A DNA stretch of 64,000 nt. Origin: Nannizziopsis barbatae (lineage: Eukaryota > Ascomycota > Eurotiomycetes > Onygenales > Nannizziopsiaceae). The position numbers and the translations under genes were made by a program. The notes beneath the pieces are model-generated. The model did no database searches, was not told the origin of the DNA, and worked only from the letters and a program-made list of their open reading frames with translations. This document shows, in pieces, positions 22,853-34,984 of the stretch. How positions within the stretch are numbered: the first letter of the stretch is position 1; every line of letters starts with the position of its first letter. The stretch is taken from positions 9,010,001 through 9,074,000 of the forward strand of contig JACVYH010000001.1 in NCBI GenBank assembly GCA_014964245.1, read 5' to 3'.

Positions 22853-25356
22853 GAACCTGTTTATCTGGTTGAACGAAAGGGGGCATAGGTATCAGAAAAA
22901 AGAAAAAAGAAAAAGAGGGTATAGAGCATGAAGATTAATGACAAGGAATTGATAGCACTGCGGCATCCGTGCTCGAGCAATTCCTGCCTGGTGATGACGT
23001 TCAGGCACTGCGGCGCTTCCCGCATGACTGGAGTCATACGTTGATTATGTATTTCTTTTCAATGATTTCTGGATTCCACCTTGGAAGAATTTGCATGGCA
23101 TATTCGGTGTCCATATTAGCAGTAGAATCAAATTAGGTGTTTTCCATTTCATACTAATATAATCCATCATTTCATTTTGTTTTGTCTCGTGTTAGGTCCA
23201 TTCTGGTTTGTCTGAGGGACTGAGGAGCTGTCCTGGACTGTAAACATCAGTTTTCCGACCTGGCTAGAGCCAGCATGAACTTTTCACTATCACATCGTAT
23301 GATTGTTGGAACATTGTAGGGAGATGAGCTTCGCTCAACGGATATATTGACTTGGGGTTGCAGTGGCAAAGAGACACGCGCTTGAAATGACCGAGAAAAG
23401 AAAGAAGCACGTATAAAGAAGTGCGCGTTGGTATCCCTTTTTCAGATTTCTTGCCCGCGGTTACGTAGGTCCCTTATGTTTGGGTCGCCATCCATTTGGC
23501 GTTTAATGAATCTTACGCGTAGCACAGGCTCCATCCTCCACGAAGACGCTGCTTCAAGAGCCCGATGTCCGATATCCAAGATTTTGAAGTGGGAAGTTCG
23601 TGCGACAGATATCTCAGCCTTACGCAACAAGTGATAGCAATAGCCCAGGGGTATTCCGTAGATATTCTGTATCGAGTGCCCCAAAAAGACGTCGGTTGTG
23701 ATTATGATTCCACAACCAATTTTGGTGCGGACTGGATCACATGATGTCACAAACGTCTGATTAGTAAGCAGAAACCCAACGACAACTGTGCTGACCTTTC
23801 ATTGGCTCAAAATAAAATAGTTTTCTTTCAATCCCACTTTTTGATTGGCTGAGTTATTGTCTTGGCGGACTGTGGCTGAGTCATGCAGAGCCGCAGTGAC
23901 CCGACCGCGTCAGCAGTGCTTACATAAGGCACCCATTTTAGTGTTTTGCGGCGTTTGCGCGTGTCTTGCAGTTGGAGAAATCAATTGAAGAGCGGGCCGG
24001 AGGATTACGAGTACGGAGTCCACGGAACACAAAGGAGAGAGAGAAATAACCATGAAAATGCTCGGAGAATGAAAGAAAGACTGCAACAAACAGAAAAGCA
24101 GACGGAAAACCAATGGTGAATCGCACAGTGTCGTGGCACAGCCAGAGATTGAGACAAGGATGCCTGCCGATTGTTTGAACGAGGAGCGAAACCCTTGTCA
24201 CTTGCTGCAGGCCAAGACTTGCTCGAGGGTCAGAAGGTGGCATTTCACACTCTGGGAGGAGCTAAACGGAGGTCCGCGTCACTGCGATCGGGGCTCCACC
24301 CAAATCCCAGGCCTGTGCTGGCAAGTTTGCAACAAAGACTCAAAGGCGAGAGAGGGAAAAAAAAACATATGATGTCGACGTGCTTGGGAGCTCCAACCGC
24401 TGGCCGACCATTGTCCGGTTACGATGACGGCATCGGAGGCGGTGCAAGAAAGGATATAACGATCAATCCCGAGAGCCTCCAGGCGAGAAAGAGAACGGAA
24501 GCTCGGTTCTTTGGAACGGTCGGCGGCGCCAGAGCCGGATGGATGGCAACAGTTGGGTTGGGTGGACACCGCGATACTTCTCCGGATACTGGATCTGCTC
24601 TGGAATCAACTGCGAGACTGCGAGTGACGAAGTAGTTATTATGGGGTAAATAATACTACTATACGGAGGAGACTGGAACAACCTTACTACCTAATTTATC
24701 AACCTTTTTGCTTGCGTTCTCCCAGTTGCTGATGATGATGGCCGAGACTTGTTTTACTTCTTAATTAGAGCCTTTTCCTCGCTCCATACGGAGTACTCCG
24801 TATGAGAACTTGCGAAGCGCACCAGCCAGCACCCCGGGTTATCCACGGGATGAAACTGCTGATCGGCTTCCTGCAGCCCTTTTCTTGTCCGTCATCATTC
24901 CCGTTTGTTCACTGCCGCCTTTCACTTTTTCACTCCTGTTTGTTACTTTCTTGATGAATAATTTCAATTAATCGGTTTCCTGTCCAAAAGTCATCTTCGA
25001 CATTTTAACTAGATCCTCGTGCTTATTTAATTATTTCGAGTTTTCAGATCCCGAGTTGACTTGCATCAAGCTCACACGAGCTTCCGGAGTCACTACTAGT
25101 TTGGCAGCATAATCACTTGCAGGTGAGTATCACAACTTCAACCACAACATCACCACAACCACAACCAGCTCTATGAAAATGATTCTAATTAAAGAGCTTT
25201 CCTATAGTTCAACTATTCCTTTTCTTATCATTGAGGCAGCTGTGCCGTTTGACCAGTCTTCAAATCCATAATCACCACCAACATCGATAACCAGTCTCGC
25301 TATACTTCAATAGGCGCGCATCGAGAGTCCTAAATAACCTCCTCCCTCACGTCACC
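22853..25356. other. 2.5 kb without a gene
   Basis: Short overlapping frames on both strands (23428-23750, 24133-24635) have no motif or splice support. There is a 20-bp palindrome at 24785-24804. The last 400 bases are AC- and CT-rich and look like the promoter and leader of the protease gene. Confidence 0.5.
24785..24804. repeat. 20-bp palindrome built from TACGGAGTA
   Basis: CATACGGAGTACTCCGTATG is its own reverse complement. It is the inverse arrangement of the half-sites found at 2580-2597. Confidence 0.9.
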
Positions 25357-27074
25357 ATGCGTGGCATTATATTATGGTCACTGGCGACTGCCACGACCCT
25401 TTTACAGACCATCCAAGCCATTGAATTAGTAAAGCGAGAAACGCCCGCCGTCGTCGGGTTCCAGTTCGAGCGCAGAAAGATTGCCAATCCCGTCGAGCAC
25501 GATAGACGGCGGAGAAAGCGGCAAAATCAACCAAAGGTCGTCGACAAGGTCCTAGACAATGAGGTACGGCATCCCATCTAGTGCGTTCATTTCAAAGTCT
25601 ACTGCATGACAATTTTCCTGGTGGTACAGACATGTGATGTCGCTGCATGATCGCCATGGCATGGAGAACGAAGCGCATAGTAAATACGGAGTATACTGAC
25701 TCGACATTTTTTCTAAACATAGCAAACTCTTTACTTTTGTAATTTGACTCTAGGAACGCCTCCACAAAGCTTGCGCATGCACATTGACACCGGAAGCAGC
25801 GATCTATGGGTGAACACTCCAACCTCATCTTTCTGTCAAGATGTACGGCGCCCCTGCCAGGGCGGCGGCACCTATGACCCAACCCGATCATCTACATATA
25901 AGCTTGTCAACAACGATTTCAATATCACATACGCCGATGGCTCCACAGCTGCTGGTGACTATGTTACGGACTCACTCGGCCTTTCTGGACTCAATGTGAC
26001 GGATTTCCAGTTTGCCATTGGTTTGCAGTCGACTTCTAGAGGTATGCAATCGCGCCGCTCTCAAAGCGCTACAGAATCTTGCTGACTATAGTTATAACGA
26101 TAGAGGGTGTCTTGGGAATCGGCTTTGTGGAAAATGAGGCATCGGTCGTGCGATCTGGTGATCAACCGTACCCCAATCTTCCCCAAGCACTGAAAGATAA
26201 GGGCTTTATCAATGCCAACGCCTACAGTATCTGGCTTAATGACCTCAGCGCCAGCAAGGGAGAGATTCTGTTCGGTGGTGTCAACACAGCCAAATACAAG
26301 GGCTCTCTGAGATCGCTCCCTGTCGTCCTGCAACGCAGAGGCCACGCCGATCTTTCCATTGCCTTAACCGGCTTGTCCGTAACTAGCGGCTCTAGCACCC
26401 AGAACTTTCCAAGTGACAATTTCCCCTTCAGTGTCGTTCTTGACACCGGTAGCAGTCTCACATATCTTCCTAATGTGATAGTCGCCGCCATTTTCGACGC
26501 CCTCTCCGCTGTCTGGGACTCAAGGTTCGGTGCAGCCTACGTTCCTTGCAACCTTGCAAACTCCGATATCAAATTCACCTTTACCTTCTCAGGCCCCAAC
26601 ATCGTCGTGCCTATGGACGAGCTGGTTATCAACCCGGGTCCTAACAGCGACGGTCAAACACTCACATTCCGAGACGGTACGCCCGCTTGCATTTTCGGCA
26701 TCGCACCCGCACAGTCTTCGGTAGCTATTCTAGGTGATACGTTTCTTCGCAGCGCGTATGTAGTCTACGACCTTGGTAACAGGGAGATCTCCCTTGCCCA
26801 GACCAATTTCAACAGTACCGACAATCAGATTCTTGAGATAAAGTCCGGAAAGAGTGGTGTTCCCGACGCAACAGGAGTGCCCAGTGCCGTTTCTCGTGCC
26901 GGAAATAACCCTACCGCCACTGTCCAAACGAGTCTGACGCCAATTGCAACGAATCGCGGTGGTGTGCGTCCTACTCGCAACCCGAAGAGTGCTGCTCCTA
27001 CGATGAAGCCCGAGCAATTCCGTGCGGCTCTTGCAGCTTTGCTCTGTGCAGCCTTGGTATTTATCGCAAAGTGA
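25357..27074 (+). CDS. GPI-anchored aspartic protease (yapsin/OpsB type), 3 exons
   Basis: Exons 25357-25563, 25723-26041 and 26092-27074 give 502 residues. There is a signal peptide (about 1-20) and a propeptide ending in a dibasic cluster RRRRKR (50-55), a likely Kex2 cleavage site. The two active-site motifs are DTGSSDLW (Asp91) and DTGSSLTYLP (Asp293). The C-terminus is Ser/Thr/Pro-rich and ends in a hydrophobic tail typical of GPI attachment. It is a pepsin-family (A1) enzyme expected at the plasma membrane or cell wall, where yapsins cut at basic residues. Intron 1 is long for this locus (159 bp) and contains a TACGGAGTA motif; intron 2 is 50 bp. Confidence 0.9.
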
Positions 27075-27708
27075 AGCATCCTTTAATCGATATTCTCTTC
27101 AATATTATCTTGGCCTCGATAACCGGCATATTATTACGTCCTAGGAAAAGCATATTGACGGCAATTTATGACCTAGAAGGACATTCTCCGATGACTATGC
27201 AATCGATCCTCGCGTATACCAGTGCTTGTCCTCACATACCTCATGATACATGATTTTCTTTCTGCGTTCACATTGAATATACCTGGCATTGCTTTTACTA
27301 TCGTGGTGCTCTAAGAGGGTTGGGTTTGATACATATTTCTTGTTTCAGCATATTTGGCCATGTGATTCGTGTTTGATCTACTGGCCACTTCCTCATTCAA
27401 CAATTAACATTGAGTCTTAAATCCTCGAACTCATTAATTCTTTTAAGTACTGTACATACTCGCGAGGTTATACCATACAGGCGTTCCTGGATAATGTTTG
27501 AGCACCACTCCTTGGTACGGGTAATTATGTATATCCATGGGGTAATGAAGTAGATACTTGCTAAAGGATTGCGAAAGGCTTCTCTATCTTGATCCCTAGT
27601 CTGTAAATTTTCACGAACAAATCATTCATTCGGTATCCTAATATTGGAATTTATATCCTATGCGGTACTGTCGGCCTGTTTACTCTCGAACAAGAGTCGA
27701 CTGAACAC
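27075..27708. other. convergent 3' spacer
   Basis: Lies between the 3' ends of the protease (+) and the methyltransferase (-). No gene seen. Confidence 0.55.
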
Positions 27709-28921
27709 TCAGTCTCTATATATGGCAACAGCACGTGCCCCTTCGCCATCACTCTCGCGAGTGCTCTCGGCAAAGTGAGATGCATCTTCGGTAGAATCGC
27801 TATCAAAGTCACACTTCCAAATCTCTGCGCGAATTCCACTCTTTCCTGAGGCGTTGTGGACTTGGTATCCACCTTTCTTTACAATATCCAAGATTCTGCG
27901 ACCCTGCGCTAGACTTCCACATTCTAGTACGCAGAGCTTTGCATCGATGTCTCTAAACATGCCTATTAGGACTGGGTAAAAGATGTCTGCACGTGCTCTC
28001 TCTTGTGTTCCATGGTTGGATGCCGATTCATTGAGAGATGTGTCTGACGGAGTTATTGGTGGCGGGACAAGTGCTAAAGCGGGCTCGTAGAGCTTCACGC
28101 TGCGTTTTGTAGTTCCATTGCGAAGTTCAAGGGGCGAGATATAAGGTGGGTTAGATATTAACACATCCCATTTCGCCTTTTCCTGTTTACCGGCGTTGGG
28201 AGTGAACCGTGTAAGGACGGACTGAACACTTGGTATTGTGCCCTTCGGGCGTTCCAGCCGGTCACGTAGCACATCTGCCTGAAGAAATTGAATGTCGTGC
28301 CGAGCGCGAGGTAGCAGATTTCCTCGAGAGATGTTGTATTCTAGATTTTCATTTGCAAGGGACAGAGCTTTGGCGCTCTGGTCAATCCCGACGATGGACA
28401 GATTGGAGATACTTGGGGCTAGTAATGAATGCAAAAGCAGTGGTATACATCCGGTTCCAGTGCAGAGGTCGAGTATGCGAAAGGGCGCCGCTTGATCGGT
28501 TTCCGTCCGTAGTTTCGACAGTATTAGGCGCGCTGTTCGACTAGTATACGATTCCGTCTCGGGTCTGAGCAACGTATCAGTTTCTGCCTGGCTGGTTGAA
28601 TGTACTGATGGGGTAAATCCACACATACCTAGGGATCAAGACTCCTTTTCTGCAAAGGATATCTAACTCTCCAAAAGGTTGGTCTCCAATGATATATTGT
28701 AAAGGTTTCCCACGCGCCCGATCTCGCACCATTGATCTTAGCAGGGTCCATTGCTTCTTGCGGCTGAAGGAGTTGTTGGGGTCGAGTGATTTGACATGTT
28801 CACGGAGCCATCGAAGCTCGTTCCGCGCGGAATCTAGGTCGCGGCATTCGCGGAGAAGAAGAGGGAGGAGAGGATCGCGAGAGTATGCATAGCGAAGCAG
28901 ACTCGAGGAGAGACGGGGCAT
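27709..28921 (-). CDS. MTQ1: protein-glutamine N5-methyltransferase, mitochondrial MTQ1/HemK type (2 exons)
   Basis: Minus-strand exons 28921-28629 and 28564-27709 (intron 64 bp) give 382 residues. The N-terminal helical domain (about 1-90) precedes the catalytic core. The splice joins LIPR to PETES, rebuilding the HemK family's substrate-side segment. The SAM-binding motif is LDLCTGTGCIP (129-139) and the catalytic NPPY is at 236-239. Such enzymes methylate the GGQ glutamine of release factors. The mitochondrial version is favoured over the cytosolic Mtq2 because of the N-terminal domain and arginine-rich start. The C-terminal 80 residues contain an insertion relative to bacterial HemK. Confidence 0.87.
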
Positions 28922-29428
28922 CAAAATAATCGAAACGTGCAACTTAAAGGTTTTCGAAGATTTGTACCTGCACTTCGTACTCCATAACCAGTTAACATAA
29001 CTAGTGAACTAGCTGTTAAGGTTAACGACAACAGATTTAGGTTGCGAGCGACTCCGGAGTTAACTAACTAACTAGTTAACTAATTAGGCCGAGAACATGA
29101 TCACGATTTCGAGCAACAATGATACTCTGAATTGACTGTGGATTCTTCTTAACAGTGCTTCGTCCCTCTAGATTATGACTTTTTGAGTGAAGTGCAACGC
29201 CACTCTCAAGGCTACTTGACTCAACAGGATGAGAAGCCCTCACTATCTCCTACAGTCAATCTATGACTCGACTGTCCAGCCTACTTCAAACGGATGACCA
29301 GGACATCTACTATCATACAACATATATTTTACTCCCATGAAGAAGATTGATTTTCCAATTAATTATAGCTTTTATTGAGCTGATATGAAAGACATCATAT
29401 TTTGTTGTTCTGGTTCAGGCTAATAGTA
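28922..29428. other. promoter-side spacer
   Basis: No gene seen. Contains a cluster of GTTAACTAGTTAGTTAACT-like sequence near 28990-29090, rich in TTAACTA repeats. Confidence 0.5.
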
Positions 29429-29550
29429 CAGTACCTTGTCAAAAGTTTCCACAACCCTTAACACAGAGCTTAAGGATAGTCCTTAACACTGCTTCTTGAT
29501 ACTCATGAATACTCTCTGGCTTAAGGGGTATCTCTATGAGGTTGTTTAGG
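29429..29550 (+). mobile_element. MITE copy 5, 3' truncated
   Basis: It starts with CAGT after a TA, and CCTTGTCAAAAGTTTCCACA matches the family end. The interior follows copy 3 as far as GAGGTTGTTTAGG, then homology stops. The right terminal repeat is missing. Confidence 0.85.
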
Positions 29551-29974
29551 AGTGATCTCACCGATGTGTCATCTCCTCATCTCTGCCCTCTGGCACATGG
29601 CCCTTACAACCAACATCATACGGGTATGAAGCTTGCTGTACACGTTGGAATACTTGCTGTGGTATCATATTCTCTGGCTTGTGTGCTGCAGGATTTCATT
29701 TGGACGGGTAAGGCCTGCGAGAAAATACGGATAACGCCCGCGCTCGGAGGCGAGAGAGCGCGGAAGAAGCGCGGCGGAGCAGAGTGAGAAGGCAGACCGA
29801 AAACAGTCGTGACTGCACGCTAGAGATCGTCCAGGCAGCTGACAATACTAGGTTTTTAGCGGCCGACCATGAGCTATGGCAGATGAATGTGCTGGTTTAG
29901 ACCCGATGCTAGTTTCTTGAATGCCACTGCATAGGGACTTAAGCTGTTGATCTAGTGGAAGCTGAGGCCATCTA

Positions 29975-31094
29975 CAGAGCTTCGTCAAAAGTCCCCGCAA
30001 CCACTTAGTATCCCTCTTATGAGACCTTGTGCTAGGTCACCTCCTGATCCAAACTTTAGTCCACCAGAGCATGATGACAAAAGATACATGTACAGGCACG
30101 GGTTGCTCTGTTTGAGACTATCTATGATTGCATTTGGCGCGTGCAGAATTTGATTTGCGATGCGGATGGAGTGACGCGCAGCATATCCGAAGATCAAATT
30201 GCGCGGATCAGGCTCGCACTTGCGTCCTGGTGTTTCGATAAAACGCTCTGGGCGGAAGACCATTGGATCTGTATAGACAGCGAGATCATGAGTGAACCAC
30301 CAGGTATTAGCCAAGAGAACGGCGCCCTTGGGAATCTGGCAGCCGTTAATTACATCGTCATGTGTGGCTGTATGTGATCCTCATAGGCCTGACAGGATGC
30401 CAGCAGTGCGTCTCTTTCATTGTCGCCCATAAGTACGGTAGATTGTCACGGTCTGAAGCTGCTGGGAGGCGGTTGGTTTCAATGACACGGTCGATTTCTT
30501 CCTGTGCCTTTACCTGGACTTCTGGATAGAGCATCATGGCGGGAAAGAATGACTGCAGCGAGGAGACGGTCTGGCGTAGTCAGCGACTCTGCTCCAAAAT
30601 GTGAGCGAGCGATGTATGATTACCGTATCAGCTCCGCCGGTAAACAGCGACAATGAAGCCCACTTGTGAAGCTCTCCTATTTCCATATTGATAGAGGTCC
30701 TTGCGACGTTGATTGCTCTTGTGAAGGAAAGAAACAGAAGAGAAAGAGAAAGAGATGAAGAAGGGAAGAACTGGTTCTTAAATATCATTCCTCCCACACT
30801 AAGACATGTGACTTCTTAGTCATACCGGACAAAGAGCAGTGAAGGCAGTTGCCTAATTAGGCAAGTGTGACTCTAAAGCGGGAAAACTTGGATGTTGAGT
30901 AAGCAGAATCTTCGCGGCAAGCAGAGTCACCTGAGTATTTGTTGTCATCTTTGCCACGACATATCAATGGCCTTAGGACCATGGGGGGTTTTTTGAGAGG
31001 CTATCAGAAGCTGGTTGAAAATTCAGCTAAGGGTTTCATATAAGGATTGGCAATCTGGGTGATGAAGAGTTGCGGAGATTTTGACGAGGTACCG
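29975..31094. mobile_element. possible composite element: MITE ends around a P450 fragment
   Basis: A left end (29975-30036, GCTTCGTCAAAAGTCCCC...) and a right end (about 31050-31094, TGCGGAGATTTTGACGAGG) of the MITE family face each other. Both carry the less common CCGCAAC variant, and both outer borders abut TA (29973-29974, 31095-31096). Between them lies a piece of a cytochrome P450 gene whose homology stops within a few bases of the left end. The simplest readings are a Pack-MITE-like element that captured a gene piece, or two separate insertions into a dying P450 gene. Confidence 0.5.
30040..30700 (-). pseudogene. cytochrome P450 relic (C-terminal half)
   Basis: Minus-strand pieces read as P450: LHKWASLSLFTGGADT (I-helix oxygen-binding AGxDT-like motif) is followed by an intron-like gap. 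Next comes QSFF...MMLYPEVQVKAQEEIDRV, then KETHCWHPV, where the invariant ExxR arginine has become Cys. After a one-base frame change near 30380, GCQIPKGAVLLANTWWFTHD and PMVFRPERFIE follow. The heme-binding FxxGxxxCxG loop is replaced by FGYAARHSIRIANQILH, with no cysteine. The N-terminal half and the last 50 or so residues are absent. With the frameshift, lost ExxR and lost heme cysteine it cannot encode an active enzyme. Confidence 0.85.
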
Positions 31095-31186
31095 TATATA
31101 CTACTAATAGTCTCAGGTTAAGACGAGTAGAAATCTACCCCTGGACCATGCCGCAATTCAAGGCCAGAATGACAAAGATACCGGCT

Positions 31187-32347
31187 TCACATTTTCCAAA
31201 CACTCCAGTCCTTCAAATCTATCTCTTTAAGAAGTCCCTGGAGCGGACCTTGAATCGGGACTCCATTTCTCCAAAGTTTTGGGCCAGCCAAATACCTCAC
31301 AAAACCGTCGGGTCCTGATATTAATATCAACCTTTTCCCTAGGCAACGGCCATCTGGCGCCATTTCTGTTTGGCGCGTGAAATTCATTATGGCTTCCTTT
31401 TTGATCAGGGAATTTTCTTCGTCGACGAAATACTCGACGGATAGCCTGCCTTTAGACTGCCCTTTCAGCTTTTCAAGCTGCAAGACAACGAAGTTCTGCG
31501 ATTCATCGGTATCTCCAACACTCTTCTCCTGGGCGGTCGATCCGAAGATTCGACTCCACCAACTGTGTTGAGGCGGAGCTCGCGAATCATTTCGTCCACC
31601 GGTGCAATCTTCTCTCCGACGATTCGCCCATAGGACCCGCATTCTTGTATCCTTCAGCTGTTTATCTCTAAAGATAGTATGCGCAGCTTGTAGTGCCGGG
31701 GCAATGCCTGTTCCGCCGGCGATAAAGAGTACCTCCCGTACATCATCGGGAATTTCGTAGTCAATCTGCGGGCCGCGGAATTCCAGTACCGCACCTGGTT
31801 TCAAAGAATGCAGGTATCCGGAAACTTCCCCTTCCCGCTCCCTCCGAATGAGAAACCGCAGGTTGTCAGCGTCCCGAACTGCATCATCGATTGGAAGTTC
31901 GTCTTCGTCGAGAGGTGGCAGCGGAGTGTAATCCCGACCAACTTGTAGCTGCGGTTGCTTGAATTGTACGCTCCATAGCCCTTTCTTCCAGGCCTCTTCG
32001 TAGACTTCGAAGTTCCGCTCTTGTTTTATAGGTCGAACTGTGAAGACACTGCAGGTAGAAGAGATCGGCTCTTTGGCAATAAGTTCATATCTGGTGAAGG
32101 TGAAAGGGTTTAACGTTGGGCATGACGAGGTTTTTCGGTAGCGGATGTATGTACCAATACCTCCCGCGGCAATGGTTATGATTGCGACCTGCAACCAGCG
32201 ACTTTTTGTGGGCGAGGAAGGGGGTATCGAGGTGGTTGTGGTGCTGTGGTAGCGGAAGTGAACGACTCGGAAATTATTTGATTTCCTCCATATCGGCGCG
32301 CGTATGATAGAGTCAACTTCCCGCCATAGAGAAGGCCGCGGAAGCAT
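31187..32347 (-). CDS. CYC2: CYC2-like mitochondrial FAD-dependent oxidoreductase
   Basis: A single exon of 386 residues from the ATG at 32347. The N-terminus is rich in Arg/Ser/Thr, like a mitochondrial presequence, followed by one membrane segment (about 58-75). The ferredoxin-reductase-type FAD domain includes RDYTPLPPL and GAVLEFRGPQIDYE. The NAD-binding side has FIAGGTGIAPALQAA and a LILISGPDGFV C-terminal motif. The layout and the GLWSVQFKQPQLQVGRDYTP region follow yeast Cyc2, an inner-membrane flavoprotein that helps heme attachment to cytochrome c. It shares a 361-bp intergenic region with the divergent permease gene. A more general cytochrome-b5-reductase-like role remains possible. 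Confidence 0.82.
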   Translation of the reverse strand: MLPRPSLWREVDSIIRAPIWRKSNNFRVVHFRYHSTTTTSIPPSSPTKSRWLQVAIITIAAGGIGTYIRYRKTSSCPTLNPFTFTRYELIAKEPISSTCSVFTVRPIKQERNFEVYEEAWKKGLWSVQFKQPQLQVGRDYTPLPPLDEDELPIDDAVRDADNLRFLIRREREGEVSGYLHSLKPGAVLEFRGPQIDYEIPDDVREVLFIAGGTGIAPALQAAHTIFRDKQLKDTRMRVLWANRRREDCTGGRNDSRAPPQHSWWSRIFGSTAQEKSVGDTDESQNFVVLQLEKLKGQSKGRLSVEYFVDEENSLIKKEAIMNFTRQTEMAPDGRCLGKRLILISGPDGFVRYLAGPKLWRNGVPIQGPLQGLLKEIDLKDWSVWKM

Positions 32348-32708
32348 TGAGATGCCTGTCACTTTTCAGAACCCTCCAGTTTCTGAGCTTTCGACTCAGT
32401 CTGTCTTGATTCTCAAGTCGACCGAATCAAAGAAACCTCCGCCAGCTAGATATCTGCTTAGTCATCATGATCTTGAAGTCTGTTTTCGGCTTTGGGATGT
32501 TCGATATGCTGGAAGCTGGTCAATAGCTACGCGTTGAATTGCTTTGCTTCTAAAGCAGGTTGATTGTTAAACAAATTCTATCCCCAAGTCAAGCCGCTGC
32601 ACTTCTCTCTATGCGACGCCCTCAATGCTGAGTTAAAGCCACTTTTACAACCCCTTTCCGAAATGATGGCCCTCCTGGTCGAAATTCGCTGATCTCGCAT
32701 GGAAACAA
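32348..32708. promoter_or_regulatory. shared divergent promoter region
   Basis: The 361 bp between two divergent start codons (CYC2-like on the minus strand, permease on the plus strand) must hold both promoters. No clear TATA box or named operator was seen. Confidence 0.5.
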
Positions 32709-34599
32709 ATGGCTCCAGTAGCATTCTCGGAGCCTCTACGGCCGGGCGCCAATATGGCTCGTGACTCTCTTGAGCTTGCATCTCTCGCTTCTTCTTCCGA
32801 GTCGGGACATAACACATCGAGATCATCATCTCCCTCCGGAGTTTCGTCGTCGCGTCGAGTGTCGCTTGAACGACAAGATCCGCTTTCCAATTCTCCTTAT
32901 GACGCTACGACTCAACGACATGGTCGCTCGTATTCCGTATCTTCTGCCTTCGATTTCGGAACCAACTTATTTCCCCTCTCGCAGACGGTTGGCGGATATA
33001 CTGCGCTCGGGGCACCATCCGGCTCGTCCTTGGAACACGGTTTGGTTGACGGTGCTTTAGAGAAGCGCAAGACTTTGACGTATCTTAATGGGTTATCTTT
33101 AATTATCGGAATTATAATTGGCTCTGGAATCTTTTCCTCTCCAGGTCGTGTAAGCAGCAATGTCGGATCCCCAGGCGCATCGTTGCTTATATGGGTTGTG
33201 GCGGGCATACTTGCCTGGACAGGCGCCGCGAGCTATGCCGAGTTAGGAGGCGCTATTCCGTTGAACGGCGGCGCACAAGCATATCTGGCTAAGATATTTG
33301 GGGAGTTAATGGGGTTTTTATTTACGTGGTGTGCTGTTTTTGTTTTGAAACCTGGATCGGCGGCCATTGTCGCCATAATATTCGGAGAATACGTTGTCAG
33401 GGCGGTCGTTGGTGCGGATGTCGAAAGCGTTAACCCATGGGTCAATAAAGGCGTTGCACTTGTGGGCATATTCATGGCGACTTTTTTCAATTGTGTGTCG
33501 ACGAGGTTAGGGACGCGGATCGGAGACGTGTTCATGTTTTTCAAGTTTATCGCACTTCTCGGAGTTACAGTAATAGGTATTATTGTTGCATGTACGGGCT
33601 TTTCTTACGATGGAAAACCGAATCAGGATTGGAAAACCATTGGATGGTTTGACGGAACGAGCAAGGACATCTCCGGCTGGGCTGTAGCGTTATATGCAGG
33701 CCTCTGGGCATTCGATGGTTGGGATAATGTATGAACTACTCTGGATTCACTCTCCTGCCCGAGGGCTCGCTAACATCTACTAGACAAACTACGTCACGGG
33801 CGAATTCAAACACCCAAGCCGCGATTTACCACGGGTCATTCACACGGCAATGCCTCTCGTGATACTTTGTTACATACTCGCCAACGTCGCATACTTCTTT
33901 GTTCTGCCATCATCCACGATTGCAGGGACTAATACCGTGGCTGTTCAGTTTGGTGGTAAAGTCTTTGGCCCGATAGGCAGCCTAGTTTTGGCACTGGTCG
34001 TTTCCGGGAGTTGTATCGGAGCCCTGAATGCGACCACTTTTACAAGCAGTCGATTAGTCTACGCCGCCGGCCGAGAAGGATACCTCCCATCCATCTTCGG
34101 CAAAATTGGCATTGCAGGATCCGCTAATACTACGGGTGGTCGTTTACGTACTCGCTCCTGGTTCTACAAACTTCTGGTTCGTGCCTTTGGGGACGATATC
34201 GGCATTGGTTTCACGCCAATCTACGCGATGGTGTTTAACAGCGTTTTATGCGCCTGTTATGTCGCGGTCGGCGAATTCAAAACATTGGTCACGTTTTATG
34301 GCGTGGCTGGATATACCTTTTACTTCCTTACGGTGTTGGGTCTCATAGTTCTGCGCATCAGGGAGCCCCATCTAGAACGTCCCTATAAGACATGGATATC
34401 AACTCCCATCATATTTTGCTGTGTGAGCTTGTTCTTACTCAGTCGTGCTATTTTTGCAAAGCCGCTTCAAACTTTGATCGTCGTGGCCTTCATTGTGGCT
34501 GGTATTCCGGTGTATTTCTGGCGGATATACCAGCGGGATGGAAAAATCCAATTGAGCCCTGGATGGTGGAAGTTCTGGAAGAGATGGGGCCGATCATAG
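32709..34599 (+). CDS. amino-acid permease, LAT/methionine-permease (MUP1) type (2 exons)
   Basis: Exons 32709-33728 and 33784-34599 (intron 55 bp) give 611 residues. The first 115 residues are Ser-rich and cytosolic. About 12 membrane helices of the APC superfamily follow. Helix 1 carries the unwound substrate-binding motif IIGSGIFSSPG, and ASYAELGGAIPLNGG lies at helix 3. The splice joins FDGWDN to TNYVTGEF, a conserved LAT/MUP1 segment. The protein should import a neutral amino acid, methionine being the closest fungal precedent, across the plasma membrane. The Ser-rich N-terminus suggests regulation by phosphorylation or ubiquitin-driven turnover. It is divergent from the CYC2-like gene. 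Confidence 0.85.
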
Positions 34600-34895
34600 G
34601 CTGGAGCCGGGGAAAGCTGCGGGTTGATTCTTCTCTTCTCACTTCCACGTTTATGAAGTATACCATTTTATAGAACCATTATATCCCCAAAGCGATTGTT
34701 AATGACGAGCGTCGTCACTTTAAGCATATGTCAAGCTTCATTAATACCTCTTATCATATTAGGTGTGCTTCGAATTATAAATTGATTACAAGCTGCGATT
34801 AGTCCAAGCTGTCGACCCTGCAGAATTGATATGCTTATACTACCAAGGAATGCGGGTCATAGGATTCAATGGTCGCCACCTTCGGTGCTTGTTTG

Positions 34896-34967
34896 GCGCT
34901 GGTAGTCAATGGGTTAAGATCCAGCATTCCCAATGCTGGGGACCGGGTTCGAGTCCCGGCCGGCGCA
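34896..34967 (+). tRNA. tRNA-Gly(CCC)
   Basis: 72 nt, with a 7-bp acceptor stem GCGCTGG/CCGGCGC (one T-G pair). The anticodon arm is CAGCA-TTCCCAA-TGCTG with anticodon CCC. The T arm is CCGGG-TTCGAGT-CCCGG, and the B box GGTTCGAGTCC is intact. The discriminator base is A. No intron. A T6 terminator follows at 34979. Confidence 0.93.
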
Positions 34968-34978
34968 GTGATACCATG

Positions 34979-34984
34979 TTTTTT
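34979..34984 (+). terminator. RNA polymerase III terminator
   Basis: A run of six T, 12 bases after the tRNA-Gly. Confidence 0.75.

Noticed and set aside
23442..23750. 102-codon minus-strand ORF
   Set aside because: Begins at GTG and has no recognisable family or promoter; left out as unsupported.
31020..31050. Extending the right-hand MITE piece further inward
   Set aside because: Similarity to other copies is too weak before about 31050 to place the inner border.
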